A stretch of 13,630 bases of DNA from Thermoplasmata archaeon (GTDB lineage: Archaea; Thermoplasmatota; Thermoplasmata; Thermoplasmatales; Thermoplasmataceae). Both the position numbers and the translations under genes were made by a program. Of the stretch, positions 1 through 7,146 are shown in pieces (position 1 is the stretch's first letter; the number at the start of each line of letters is the position of its first letter). The notes under the pieces were generated by a model, which did no database searches, had not been told where the DNA came from, and worked only from the letters and a program-made list of their open reading frames with translations. The stretch is from contig JAKAYM010000038.1 of assembly GCA_021826795.1 (NCBI GenBank), positions 1 through 13,630 of the forward strand, in the 5' to 3' direction.

Positions 1-138
1 TGTACATAAACCATAATCAACTCCCCCAATTTTAACCTGTCTGCCACTTCAGTACATATATTAATTCATAAAGCTACATTATTTCTCAAAAACTGGAAAC
101 TATTCTGTAAGACATGCGGAGAGTCTGCGGTTACAAAA

Positions 139-148
139 ACATTTATAT
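139..148 (+). promoter_or_regulatory. TATA-like promoter of the IS-interrupted small gene
   Basis: The sequence CATTTATATG resembles an archaeal TATA box. A start site about 25 bases downstream would fall among the overlapping ATG codons of an ATGG tandem run (156-170). From the ATG at 156 or 168 a mini-ORF of 11 or 7 codons runs to a TGA at 189-191, which overlaps the ATG at 188 of the interrupted gene by ATGA. The promoter and a coupled leader mini-ORF are inferences from spacing. Confidence 0.4.
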
Positions 149-222
149 GCCTGTAATGGATGGATGGATGATTGGACGGAATAATTTATGAGAAGAATTA
201 AAAAAATTGCAAAGAACCCTAA

Positions 223-243
223 GTAGCTGTTAATTAATAACAT
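223..243 (+). repeat. Left terminal inverted repeat of the IS
   Basis: It pairs with 1506-1526, with 17 of 21 positions identical and no gaps. It overlaps the last codons and the stop of the transposase. The preceding TAA (220-222) is the target duplication. Confidence 0.8.
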
Positions 244-1474
244 CCCTATTTGTTCTATTTCGAGATCCGATCATATAATTCCAATCACCATGGAATTCAT
301 CTCTTATCAAATTCACCTCTTTCAGTTGCTCATCCGTTACAACCCTACCCTTTTCGTATATTCCTGTGTCAATATCTGAGGATATCTTCAAACCGTTCTT
401 TGTCCTTGTGTTTCCTATGAGTTCTATGATGGTCTCGTATGATCGGAGAGGCTTGCCCCTCCAGTTTATGGTTATGTATGAGAACATTCTGTGTTCGATC
501 TTATTCCACTTGCTCATACCGGGAGGAAAATGGCATACTGTTATGTCAAGTTTAGATTCATCAGCAAATTTCTGCAGTTCGATCTTCCATAACCTGACTC
601 TGGATCCATTCGATCCACCACCATCTGCTGCTATCATCAGGTTCTTTGCATCCGGATATCTTTTCTTTCCCATGAGGTTCCACCATCTCCTTATTGATTC
701 TACTGCAAATTCAGAGGTATCATGATCGATACCTATGTTTACCCATCCTTCATTGGCCTTGATATCATAGATACCATAGGGTATGGCTTTGCCTTCTGCA
801 TCTGTGAGGAAATCGTAAACATTGACCTCATCAACCTCACCTGGAGGCTTCCATTCCTTTCCGTTATTCTTAAAATTCCCTATAATCTCCTTCTTTTTCG
901 TATCCACAGAAATGACAGGATTGTTATTCTCCATGAATCTTATTGCCGTATCGTTTATGTGCTGGAACTGTTCATTGCGATCAGGATTGCTCTTTCCCTC
1001 CCTAGTCTTCCTGTTTCCCTTCAAATTGTATTTCATATCATGTAGAAGATTGCCAACTGTAACATAACCTATCCTGGAGCCGTTCTTCTCCATCGCCTCA
1101 GACAGGTTTCTGAGACTCCTGCTTATCCAGAGCATTGGTGACTGTGGATCTCCCTGTATGGATGGTTCCACAAGTTCCATTAGTTTCTCTTTTACACCTG
1201 GTTTATTTACTGTTATATCTTTCCTGCCACCGCCATCTCTTCTTATGCGATCTGTGGGATAGCTTATACTCTGAATCTCTCTCATGGCTTTCTTTATAGT
1301 TTTCTTAGAGATGCCAGTGGCTTTAGATACCACTGCTATACCGCCATAACCGATCGAAATGCTTTCGTTTCCAGCCCACAACCTTCGGGAAAGCTCATTA
1401 AATGTACTGGATATTCTGAGATACTTTTCCCTGATACTCCGGATCATATTTTCCTCTCCTTTTATTTCAGCCAC
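230..1474 (-). CDS. ISAzo13-family DDE transposase
   Basis: The 414-residue product is the DDE transposase that would move the surrounding element. It matches the family along its whole length. An N-terminal helix-turn-helix region (around 45-65) reads GIAVVSKATGISKKTIKKAM and is followed by an RIRRDGGGRK linker. The catalytic region has the very conserved PVISVDTKKKEIIGNFKN block with the first Asp, then the blocks with IGIDHDTSEFAVESI, AADGGGSNGSRVRLWK (second Asp) and CHFPPGMSKWNKIEHRMF with the final Glu. No stop or frameshift interrupts it, so it is probably functional. The likely start is the ATG at 1474; an internal Met at residue 10 is an alternative. Its 3' end runs into the left terminal repeat. 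The family (IS-associated, once called Rhodopirellula-type DDE) is recognised from memory of these motifs. Confidence 0.93.
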   Translation of the reverse strand: MAEIKGEENMIRSIREKYLRISSTFNELSRRLWAGNESISIGYGGIAVVSKATGISKKTIKKAMREIQSISYPTDRIRRDGGGRKDITVNKPGVKEKLMELVEPSIQGDPQSPMLWISRSLRNLSEAMEKNGSRIGYVTVGNLLHDMKYNLKGNRKTREGKSNPDRNEQFQHINDTAIRFMENNNPVISVDTKKKEIIGNFKNNGKEWKPPGEVDEVNVYDFLTDAEGKAIPYGIYDIKANEGWVNIGIDHDTSEFAVESIRRWWNLMGKKRYPDAKNLMIAADGGGSNGSRVRLWKIELQKFADESKLDITVCHFPPGMSKWNKIEHRMFSYITINWRGKPLRSYETIIELIGNTRTKNGLKISSDIDTGIYEKGRVVTDEQLKEVNLIRDEFHGDWNYMIGSRNRTNRDVIN

Positions 1475-1505
1475 AAACTAATATTGCCATATAGTATAAA
1501 GAAGT

Positions 1506-1526
1506 ATGTTAATTATAAACAACTAC
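1506..1526 (-). repeat. Right terminal inverted repeat of the IS
   Basis: It is the partner of 223-243. It lies 32 bases upstream of the transposase start, so the promoter must lie in the short stretch between. It is followed by the second copy of the TAA target duplication (1527-1529). Confidence 0.8.
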
Positions 1527-1698
1527 TAAAAGAGTGGCAGCTGGAAAAAAAGCGTGGCAAAGAAGGAAGGTAAAGGAAAGGAATAATTCTATTGCACGTA
1601 TTCCCGCATCTTTTCTACCGGGTTATGGCGCAGCAAGAGGAGTTTATAAAGCTTACAAAGCTGAAAAGGAGCTAAGTAAGAGTAAGAAGAAAAAATAG

Positions 1699-2055
1699 GT
1701 TTTCAATCTATCTTTCTCCACCTCCATATTTTCAATTAAGATAAATATTTCATATCCACGTGCTATTAATTTTACTTGATACATTATCTCCCTAGTGGAT
1801 CATATTCTTTCTGCTTCCTGTAATTTCAACAGATAAGCTATTTTTTTGATTTCTGTGGATATATAGGCGGTCTATTTTTCGTACATGTAGTGTACAGATT
1901 TTATGGGCAATGGTTGTATATCCATGAGACTTACATACAATATTAATCCTCTCCAACCTCAATAGACATATATCTTTAAGAGTGTGGATATCCTGTATTT
2001 TCTAACCCAGTCTATGAATTCAACCATATTACATAAAAAACTGGAAGTTGAGAAT
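1699..2055. other. Gene-free stretch, possible decayed ORF
   Basis: There is no convincing gene in this 357-base stretch. The minus strand has two protein-like pieces in different frames: a short one beginning MVEFIDWVRKYR (about 1953-2018) and an uninterrupted run of about 56 codons ending at a TAG at 1792-1794. They could be a frameshifted remnant of a small gene, but neither has recognisable motifs, and the match to real coding sequence is weak. Confidence 0.25.
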
Positions 2056-2547
2056 TTAATTAAACGTTTTAACCATATTTACTATCTTTTTCCAGGATGA
2101 ATCAAAATGTTCACGACCCTCAGGATGGTACCCAAGGGATTCATAATAATCCTCAAGGTCTTTGACAGCCTCTATCTCAATCCTTCCAATGTGCATTGGT
2201 CTTGCAATATTGTTTTCAACAACCCCTAACAGATCTGAACCAACACCTGCACTACTCCTGCCCATACTGAAGTTTCTTGCCAGCATTTCTATAACAATCT
2301 TTTCCGGGTTATTTATACCGGGCACAAATCTGAACATGATAACACCATCGATCATCCTATCCGGAGATTCCCTAACAATTACTGTACTGTTACTTTCCAT
2401 ATTCCATTCATAAAAATATGATAGTTTATAATCACGCATGGTTTTATCTTCCGAGGTAAATTTTTTGTGTATATCATCCTTTCTAATAATTCTGTATCCC
2501 GGTGGAAGCTGAACAGTTACGGAGTTTTCCAGTATTACCATTGGCAT
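2056..2547 (-). CDS. GNAT-like N-acetyltransferase
   Basis: The 163-residue protein looks like a Gcn5-related N-acetyltransferase, which would transfer an acetyl group from acetyl-CoA to an unknown amine. Residues 83-110 have the arrangement of the acetyl-CoA-binding strand and loop: a hydrophobic strand (KIVIEMLA), then RSSAGVGSDLLGVVENN, an R-x-x-x-G-x-G form of the pyrophosphate loop with the following helix. The C-terminal part (IEIEAV..LEDYYESLGYHPEGREHF, 122-148) fits the usual strand, YYESLGY helix and turn of the fold. The N-terminal 60 residues are less conserved and may form the substrate side. It is a single gene with its own promoter. The start is the ATG at 2547, about 22-25 bases after a TATA-like box, though the Met at residue 3 is possible. 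The substrate cannot be inferred. Confidence 0.65.
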   Translation of the reverse strand: MPMVILENSVTVQLPPGYRIIRKDDIHKKFTSEDKTMRDYKLSYFYEWNMESNSTVIVRESPDRMIDGVIMFRFVPGINNPEKIVIEMLARNFSMGRSSAGVGSDLLGVVENNIARPMHIGRIEIEAVKDLEDYYESLGYHPEGREHFDSSWKKIVNMVKTFN

Positions 2548-2561
2548 AAATTAACATCCCT

Positions 2562-2574
2562 ATAATTTTAAATT
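2562..2574 (-). promoter_or_regulatory. TATA-like box upstream of the acetyltransferase
   Basis: Read on the minus strand this is a TTTAAAATTATA stretch centred about 20-25 bases before the ATG at 2547, the spacing expected for a leaderless archaeal transcript. No Shine-Dalgarno site lies in between. Confidence 0.45.
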
Positions 2575-2710
2575 TAATGCACGTTTTTAAATGTTTTGGA
2601 TTGTAAAAATGTTTTTCACACCTTATTGTTATATTTTCTATTACCATATTAGCATCTGGAAATATATAACAATCCGATCCATATTTTTCCAGTGTCCTAA
2701 TAAAACAATT

Positions 2711-2719
2711 TTTATATAT
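2711..2719 (+). promoter_or_regulatory. TATA box of deoxyhypusine synthase gene
   Basis: TTTATATAT is a near-consensus archaeal TATA box. Its centre lies about 22 bases before the ATG at 2737, so the transcript is probably leaderless. This favours the ATG at 2737 over the TTG at 2722, which would lie only a few bases after the box. Confidence 0.65.
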
Positions 2720-2736
2720 TTTTGATATTATGGATT

Positions 2737-3681
2737 ATGTCTGATGATATAGAGAGAGATGATTTATTAACTAATCCTGTGAAGGATACATACGTAAATA
2801 AAAATACAACGTTAAATGATTTAATGAAAATGTTCGGTTCTGGTGGTGGATTCACATCAAAAAAGATATATGAGGGGTATCAGATATTAAAGGAAGAGTT
2901 CAATAGTGATGAGACAACGTTTTTATCTTTTCCTGCAGATATTATATCCACCGGTACAAGGGGTTTGATAAATCAGCTCGTAAAGAAGAAATTAGTTGAT
3001 GTCATAATAACAACAAACGGCACACTGGACCACGATATAGCCAGAACATACAGGGATTATTATTCAGGAACGTTTAATTTCAGCGATGTAAAATTAAGGG
3101 ATTTAAACATCAACAGATTGGGCAATGTGTTTGTTCCCGATGAAAGCTATGGTGTTATCATAGAGGATAGGGTAATGCCAATGCTTGAGGATTTATATAA
3201 AATAAAAAAGGAATGGGCACCTAATGAATTAATCAGGGAGGTGGGATTGAAAATAAACAATGAGAACTCAATTCTTTACAATGCTGCTAAAAATAACATA
3301 CCAATCTTTGTTCCCGGAATGACCGATGGTTCCTTCGGTTCCCAGTTATGGTCATTTTATGAAATGAACCATGATTTTAAGATTAATTTGCTTGAGGATG
3401 AGCATAAGTTATCGGATATAGTATTTGATGCTAAAAGAACAGGTGCCCTGATGATAGGCGGTGGCATATCGAAACACCATACAATATGGTGGAATCAGTT
3501 CAGGGATGGGCTTAATGAGGCTGTCTATGTAACAACCGCACAGGAATACGATGGGTCATTATCCGGTGCAAAACTTGAGGAGGCAATATCGTGGAAGAAG
3601 GTAAGGGATGATGCAAAATTTGTAAATATATATGGTGATGCAACGGTAATACTGCCTATTCTATTAGCACCATTTTTATAA
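2737..3681 (+). CDS. dys: Deoxyhypusine synthase
   Basis: The 314-residue enzyme makes the first step of hypusine: it moves the 4-aminobutyl group of spermidine onto a lysine of initiation factor aIF5A, using NAD. Family blocks run in order: SADIISTGTRGLINQLV-like NAD-binding segment (here FPADIISTGTRG), VDVIITTNGTLDHDI, NVFVPDESYGVIIEDRVMP, PIFVPGMTDGSFGSQLW, the catalytic lysine motif GGGISKHH with Lys246, and the closing EYDGSLSGAKLEEAISW with its acidic residues. Length is typical for archaeal members. The start was set at ATG 2737 (MSDDIERDDL) from the TATA box; a TTG five codons upstream is less likely. The gene stands alone on its strand and meets the transporter tail to tail; T-rich runs just beyond the stop could end transcription. 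This is a housekeeping gene that marks the DNA as archaeal. Confidence 0.96.
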   Translation: MSDDIERDDLLTNPVKDTYVNKNTTLNDLMKMFGSGGGFTSKKIYEGYQILKEEFNSDETTFLSFPADIISTGTRGLINQLVKKKLVDVIITTNGTLDHDIARTYRDYYSGTFNFSDVKLRDLNINRLGNVFVPDESYGVIIEDRVMPMLEDLYKIKKEWAPNELIREVGLKINNENSILYNAAKNNIPIFVPGMTDGSFGSQLWSFYEMNHDFKINLLEDEHKLSDIVFDAKRTGALMIGGGISKHHTIWWNQFRDGLNEAVYVTTAQEYDGSLSGAKLEEAISWKKVRDDAKFVNIYGDATVILPILLAPFL

Positions 3682-3685
3682 ATTT

Positions 3686-5014
3686 TTAAGTCAGTGATTT
3701 ATTTTTTGTTTCAGGTGCATATTTTAATGTTAATATCAATCCAATTAATTCAAATGCTGCAAAATAAATTACTATTGTTTTTAAACCGTATAATGCATCG
3801 ACAATCGGAAATGAAAATACCGCAAGTATTGACCCTAACCTTGAAACAGATGTGGCAAATCCCATTGCCGTAGCCCTTATTCTTGTCGGGAATATCTCAA
3901 CAGGATACGTATATGTTACTGGACTTGGGCCAACGTTATGGAATAGATGAACCATACCGAAGGCACTGAATGTCATCAGCAAACCTACGAACATATAGAC
4001 ATTGATAAAAAAGAAGATAAGCAGTACAGCAAATGAACCAAGAAAACCCAGAATTAATAATAACCGTCTTCCAATTTTTTCAACATAATATATCGCTATC
4101 AAGAAACCTATAACAACGGGAATTGATTCAGCCATACCGGTAAACAGTATATATAAATCTGCATGGTATGATGTGATCTCCGTTGAGAATATTAATGGTG
4201 AATATGTCCAGATTCCATAACTCACTATATCGTATGAAAACCATGCCACCGATAAAAATATGATATAAACGCCGTATTTTCCCTTAAATATTTCACGTAA
4301 CCTTGTTTTGCCCCCATCTATTGCCGGTATGTTCTCAATTTCATAACCTGTTAATTTCTCCATTCTGCTCTTTTCCCTTTCAGCGGCTTCCCTTCCATAT
4401 CTATGTTCGATCCAGTATGGGCTTTCCGGCAGATCCCTTCTTGAAAGTAAAACAAGTAAGGGAAAAACTGCACCGATCATATACATGTATCTCCATGCAT
4501 TAGCACCGGTATAGAGGACTAATGGCACCGATACGAATAAAAATATCAGTGAGCCTATTGAAAAGGCAAAAATGTTAAAGAATAAGTATTTGCCACGTGA
4601 TTTCTTTGGGGAAAATTCAGCCTGTATAGAGGAACTCACGGGATAATCTGCACCGATGCCTATTCCGGCAATGAATTCCAGTATTGAGAAATTTATATAA
4701 TTCGTTGAGAATCCTGTTAAAAATATAAATATTGAGACTAAGAACAGGTCATATATGTATATGTAACGCCTGCCATACCTATCCGATACTATTCCTGCAA
4801 TAAAGCTGCCAATAAGGACACCGCTTATGGATGAGATGCCCATAATGGATATTTCATAACTTTTTAAGGACATTACATTAATAAGATATAACAGTGCATA
4901 TGAGAACACCGTTAATGTGTAGCCATCCATCATAATCCCCATTGAGGATAGAACTGTTACCTTTCTCAAAAATGGTGTACTGGGTATGTCATCCATTGTT
5001 TTATAGCGTATCAT
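3686..5014 (-). CDS. MFS transporter, sugar-porter/metabolite:H+ symporter type
   Basis: The 442-residue membrane protein should be a proton-coupled transporter of the major facilitator superfamily with 12 transmembrane segments. The N-terminal half has the loop 2-3 signature GIVSDRYGRR (about 74-83), and the second half repeats it as VEKIGRR. PESPYWIEHR after the sixth helix and PETKNKSL at the C-terminus are hallmarks of the sugar porter and related organic-acid symporter families. The substrate is not determined; sugars, aromatic acids or phosphate are all carried by relatives. The start is ATG 5014, 20-odd bases after a TATA box; a second Met at residue 7 is possible. Its stop is four bases from that of deoxyhypusine synthase on the other strand, but the two are transcribed separately and there is no reason to link their functions. 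Confidence 0.9.
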   Translation of the reverse strand: MIRYKTMDDIPSTPFLRKVTVLSSMGIMMDGYTLTVFSYALLYLINVMSLKSYEISIMGISSISGVLIGSFIAGIVSDRYGRRYIYIYDLFLVSIFIFLTGFSTNYINFSILEFIAGIGIGADYPVSSSIQAEFSPKKSRGKYLFFNIFAFSIGSLIFLFVSVPLVLYTGANAWRYMYMIGAVFPLLVLLSRRDLPESPYWIEHRYGREAAEREKSRMEKLTGYEIENIPAIDGGKTRLREIFKGKYGVYIIFLSVAWFSYDIVSYGIWTYSPLIFSTEITSYHADLYILFTGMAESIPVVIGFLIAIYYVEKIGRRLLLILGFLGSFAVLLIFFFINVYMFVGLLMTFSAFGMVHLFHNVGPSPVTYTYPVEIFPTRIRATAMGFATSVSRLGSILAVFSFPIVDALYGLKTIVIYFAAFELIGLILTLKYAPETKNKSLT

Positions 5015-5030
5015 TGCTACTTAATTTAAT

Positions 5031-5043
5031 TATTATATATAAA
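5031..5043 (-). promoter_or_regulatory. TATA box of the MFS transporter gene
   Basis: Read on the minus strand this gives TTTTATATATAATA, centred about 23 bases before the ATG at 5014. It implies a leaderless transcript. Confidence 0.55.
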
Positions 5044-5200
5044 ATATTAGTATCTACTCATAATTAAGTTATAAGTTATGCTATTACCTGTTATAAATAT
5101 TGATCATGTACATTTTTTTTCTATGTCTAATCCATATCTTTTGAATTGCTTATAAGATTATATACGATGCTTATTATTATGCATAAACATTAAAAATTAT

Positions 5201-5226
5201 GAATCCAAATTCTGAATCCAAATTCT
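5201..5226 (+). repeat. 13-bp tandem duplication in the intergenic region
   Basis: The unit GAATCCAAATTCT occurs twice in perfect tandem and is followed by a partial third copy (GAATA). It lies between two divergent promoters, about 60-85 bases upstream of the ATPase start. It may be a slippage product or a paired operator; nothing in the sequence decides between them. Confidence 0.6.
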
Positions 5227-5253
5227 GAATACCTTATTGGATTTAAGTAAGAA

Positions 5254-5264
5254 TATTTAAATAT
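5254..5264 (+). promoter_or_regulatory. TATA-like box of the ATPase-TOPRIM module
   Basis: ATTTAAATATT is centred about 27 bases before the ATG at 5286, giving a leaderless start for the first gene of the pair. Confidence 0.45.
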
Positions 5265-5285
5265 TAAATTAAGATTTGTTTTTAT

Positions 5286-6653
5286 ATGGATATAAAAATA
5301 AAGAAGATCACAGTTAAAAATTTTAAGAGTATAAAGGATATTACTTTAACCATTAATGATTTAACAGTGATGGTCGGAAAAAACGGATCCGGAAAAACAA
5401 ATATAATTGAAGCTATAAATTTTAATAAAAGCCTATTTAAATTAGAACCTATGAAATATCCTTTTACTAAATGGTGGGGTTATGCAAATTTGGTTTATAA
5501 TCATAATATTGAAGAACCTATATCATTTTCTTTCGAGATTGTAGTTGATGGACGTAACCTGTATTATGAATATGAAATACTGGATAATAATGGGCTCCCC
5601 AATTTCGTATTTGAACATGTTATAATTGATGATTATGTAGATATAGTTAGAAAGGGTTCAATAGCCGAAATAAAACATCTGGATAAGGCTATAAATAAAA
5701 TTTCAAAAATGAATCGTGATAATAACGATGCTAATTATCAGTATATAAATAAAGCAGAAATACAGGATAAACTAGTGCAGAAGCAATATATAAATGATAT
5801 AAGCAGCAACCAGAGTATCATGTCATTGGGCTTAACTGGTTCATCGTTTTCCATCCAAGCTTTAGATATTGTCGTTTTAACATTAAGCCAGAATAAAAAT
5901 TTAATAGGCTTCCAAAATGGTTTTAACAGTAAAAATAGCATAGTTATAATTTCACCGCTGATCAAAAATTTCGGGGTCCCACACAGTAATAATTTCTATC
6001 ATAGTTTAGCAAATTTTGCATTTTTTGGTGGTATTACTAATGATATTTTTAATAAAATAGCCGCTATAGGGTCAATAGATTATAAAGCCATTAAAAATCG
6101 TGTATCAGTTAACGATATGAGCCAAGTTGCCGAGGATGGCAATGGCATAGTAAAAATGTTATATCAATATTTTCTGCAGAATAGATCATTGCCCTACCTT
6201 GTGGAGAACGGAATAAAAACGTTTTTCCCTGAATGGGAATTAAATTTTGAAGCAATACCAGATGGTACCATTACCATGCTTGTGAAATCCGGAAATAATT
6301 ATTTTTATCCTCCAGGCATACCTAATGGTTTCTATAAACTGGTTATGATACTGACAGTAATAGAACAGAATCCAGAAATTCTTCTTATAGATGAACTGGA
6401 GAACTCCCTTCACGAAAAAATGATAGAATATATTCTTGATACCATAAAGGCAAGGGGAATAAAAACTATCATCAGTACACATTCTCCTATAGTAGTTGAC
6501 CTTGTTGACCTCAAATATTTATTACTAGTAAAAATGCGTGATAAACAGACAGAGGTAAAACATATAAAAAATCCCAGAGAAAAATTAAACAATTTGATTA
6601 AAGAAGGAATAACTCCGAGCGAATCCCTGCTTTATGGTGATATAAATAGTTAA
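5286..6653 (+). CDS. ABC/OLD-type AAA family ATPase (AAA_15/AAA_21-like)
   Basis: The 455-residue ATPase begins in the manner of RecF/SMC/OLD proteins: ITVKNFKSIKDITLTINDLTVMVGKNGSGKTNIIEAI, with Walker A at 31-38 (GKNGSGKT). The long middle is variable. A YPPGIPNGFYKLV segment (about 341-350) is in the place of the ABC signature, Walker B is EILLIDELENSLHE with Asp369 and Glu370, and the switch histidine is in ISTHSP (His399). The C-terminus after 410 matches the usual tail of these ATPases. It overlaps by eight bases the downstream small TOPRIM gene, if that begins at 6646. The pair has the layout of ATPase-nuclease defence modules such as PARIS, RloAB-like pairs or split OLD systems. Base composition is much more AT-rich than the sulfur genes to the right, suggesting acquisition. 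Function in defence is inferred from architecture. Confidence 0.85.
   Translation: MDIKIKKITVKNFKSIKDITLTINDLTVMVGKNGSGKTNIIEAINFNKSLFKLEPMKYPFTKWWGYANLVYNHNIEEPISFSFEIVVDGRNLYYEYEILDNNGLPNFVFEHVIIDDYVDIVRKGSIAEIKHLDKAINKISKMNRDNNDANYQYINKAEIQDKLVQKQYINDISSNQSIMSLGLTGSSFSIQALDIVVLTLSQNKNLIGFQNGFNSKNSIVIISPLIKNFGVPHSNNFYHSLANFAFFGGITNDIFNKIAAIGSIDYKAIKNRVSVNDMSQVAEDGNGIVKMLYQYFLQNRSLPYLVENGIKTFFPEWELNFEAIPDGTITMLVKSGNNYFYPPGIPNGFYKLVMILTVIEQNPEILLIDELENSLHEKMIEYILDTIKARGIKTIISTHSPIVVDLVDLKYLLLVKMRDKQTEVKHIKNPREKLNNLIKEGITPSESLLYGDINS
6636..6641 (+). promoter_or_regulatory. Shine-Dalgarno site for the TOPRIM gene
   Basis: GGTGAT, the core of the archaeal Shine-Dalgarno consensus, lies inside the last codons of the ATPase gene and four bases before an ATA at 6646 in the TOPRIM frame. 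There is no other ATG-started frame it would serve, so it supports initiation at or near 6646. Confidence 0.5.
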
Positions 6654-7146
6654 AATTTGCCTTATTTATGAGGATTCATTCGGCAGAGAATTTTTTAAAA
6701 ATATTGCAAAGGATTTAAAAAGTAGAGGTTTAATTAATAAAAAAAATAGTCTGGATTTTAAGGGCCAATTAACACTCAACATAAAATTGAGACGCATTGT
6801 ATCTACAATAGTAACTAATAAAAAGCAATGCGATAAAATTGTAATAGAATATGATTGCGATGGAAATTGTGATGAAATAACAAATAAAATAAACAGTATT
6901 CTGGGGGACTGTAGAATAGATATTGTCCATATTCCAATAAAATTTGAAATAGAGGAATGGATATGTGATTCCATTGGGATTAAATATAATAGTAAAAGAC
7001 GTCCGACCAAGGCATTGAAAGATTATGAAAAGAATAAAGGCAATACATACACAAAGGATAAATTACCCTCTTATTTGAACAGTCTGAATTATGAAAGGTT
7101 AAAGCAAAATGAAAGTTTCCGGGTATTTTTAAACTTAATGAAGTAA
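6646..7146 (+). CDS. Small TOPRIM-fold (DUF4276-like) protein, non-canonical start
   Basis: The open frame begins after a stop at 6643-6645 and would encode up to 166 residues, beginning IVKICLIYEDSFGREFFKNI. That first strand with Glu9, and the later strand VIEYDCDGN with Asp70 and Asp72, are the glutamate and D-x-D positions of a TOPRIM metal site. A conserved-looking FEIEEWICDSIG (100-111) and a final NESFRVFLNLMK resemble the end of DUF4276 proteins, which often follow AAA ATPases. The first in-frame ATG/GTG/TTG is a TTG at 6787, which would delete the glutamate strand, so the true start is probably ATA 6646 (or another near-cognate codon) using the Shine-Dalgarno site at 6636. A +1 frameshift from the ATPase is the alternative. 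It could be the nuclease or effector of the module; if the start is truly lost, it is a pseudogene. Confidence 0.65.
   Translation: MVKICLIYEDSFGREFFKNIAKDLKSRGLINKKNSLDFKGQLTLNIKLRRIVSTIVTNKKQCDKIVIEYDCDGNCDEITNKINSILGDCRIDIVHIPIKFEIEEWICDSIGIKYNSKRRPTKALKDYEKNKGNTYTKDKLPSYLNSLNYERLKQNESFRVFLNLMK

Larger units (their letters stand above)
223..1526 (-). mobile_element. ISAzo13-family insertion sequence, complete
   Basis: The 1304-bp element has imperfect terminal inverted repeats of about 21 bp: the left end begins GTAGCTGTTAATTAATAACA and the right end, read inward, begins GTAGTTGTTTATAATTAACA, an ungapped match with four differences. It is flanked by TAA at 220-222 and TAA at 1527-1529, a 3-bp target duplication. 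Removing the element plus one TAA restores the reading frame of the host gene, which independently confirms the boundaries. It carries one intact transposase gene on the minus strand and its left repeat overlaps the end of that gene. It looks complete and possibly still mobile. The family assignment comes from the transposase, not from the ends. Confidence 0.85.
188..1698 (+). pseudogene. Small highly basic protein gene interrupted by an insertion sequence
   Basis: The first 12 codons lie at 188-222 and the rest at 1530-1698, separated by the insertion sequence plus its TAA target duplication. Joining base 222 to base 1530 restores one open frame of 67 codons plus a stop. The product would begin MRRIKKIAKNPKRVAAGK and end in a lysine-rich tail (SKSKKKK). 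About a third of the residues are Lys or Arg, and the middle has a Gly/Ala/Pro-rich segment (IPASFLPGYGAARG). I do not recognise the family; a nucleic-acid-binding or virion-associated role would be a guess from charge alone. The exact reconstruction is strong evidence that this was a real gene before the insertion. The 3' part could still be translated from a GTG at 1534 (54 residues), but it no longer has the original promoter. Confidence 0.7.

Noticed and set aside
156..170. ATGG tandem run as a microsatellite or CRISPR-like repeat
   Set aside because: It has only three to four tetranucleotide units and no spacers.
366..1067. Plus-strand ORFs opposite the transposase
   Set aside because: They are shadows of the conserved transposase frame and have no motifs or promoters.
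41..1541. CTGCCACT at 41-48 and its inverted copy AGTGGCAG at 1533-1540 as IS ends
   Set aside because: The match is only 8 bp, while 223-243/1506-1526 gives a longer repeat, a TAA duplication and exact restoration of a host reading frame.
6787..6787. TTG at 6787 as the start of the TOPRIM protein
   Set aside because: It would remove the ICLIYED strand with the TOPRIM glutamate, which is in frame upstream.
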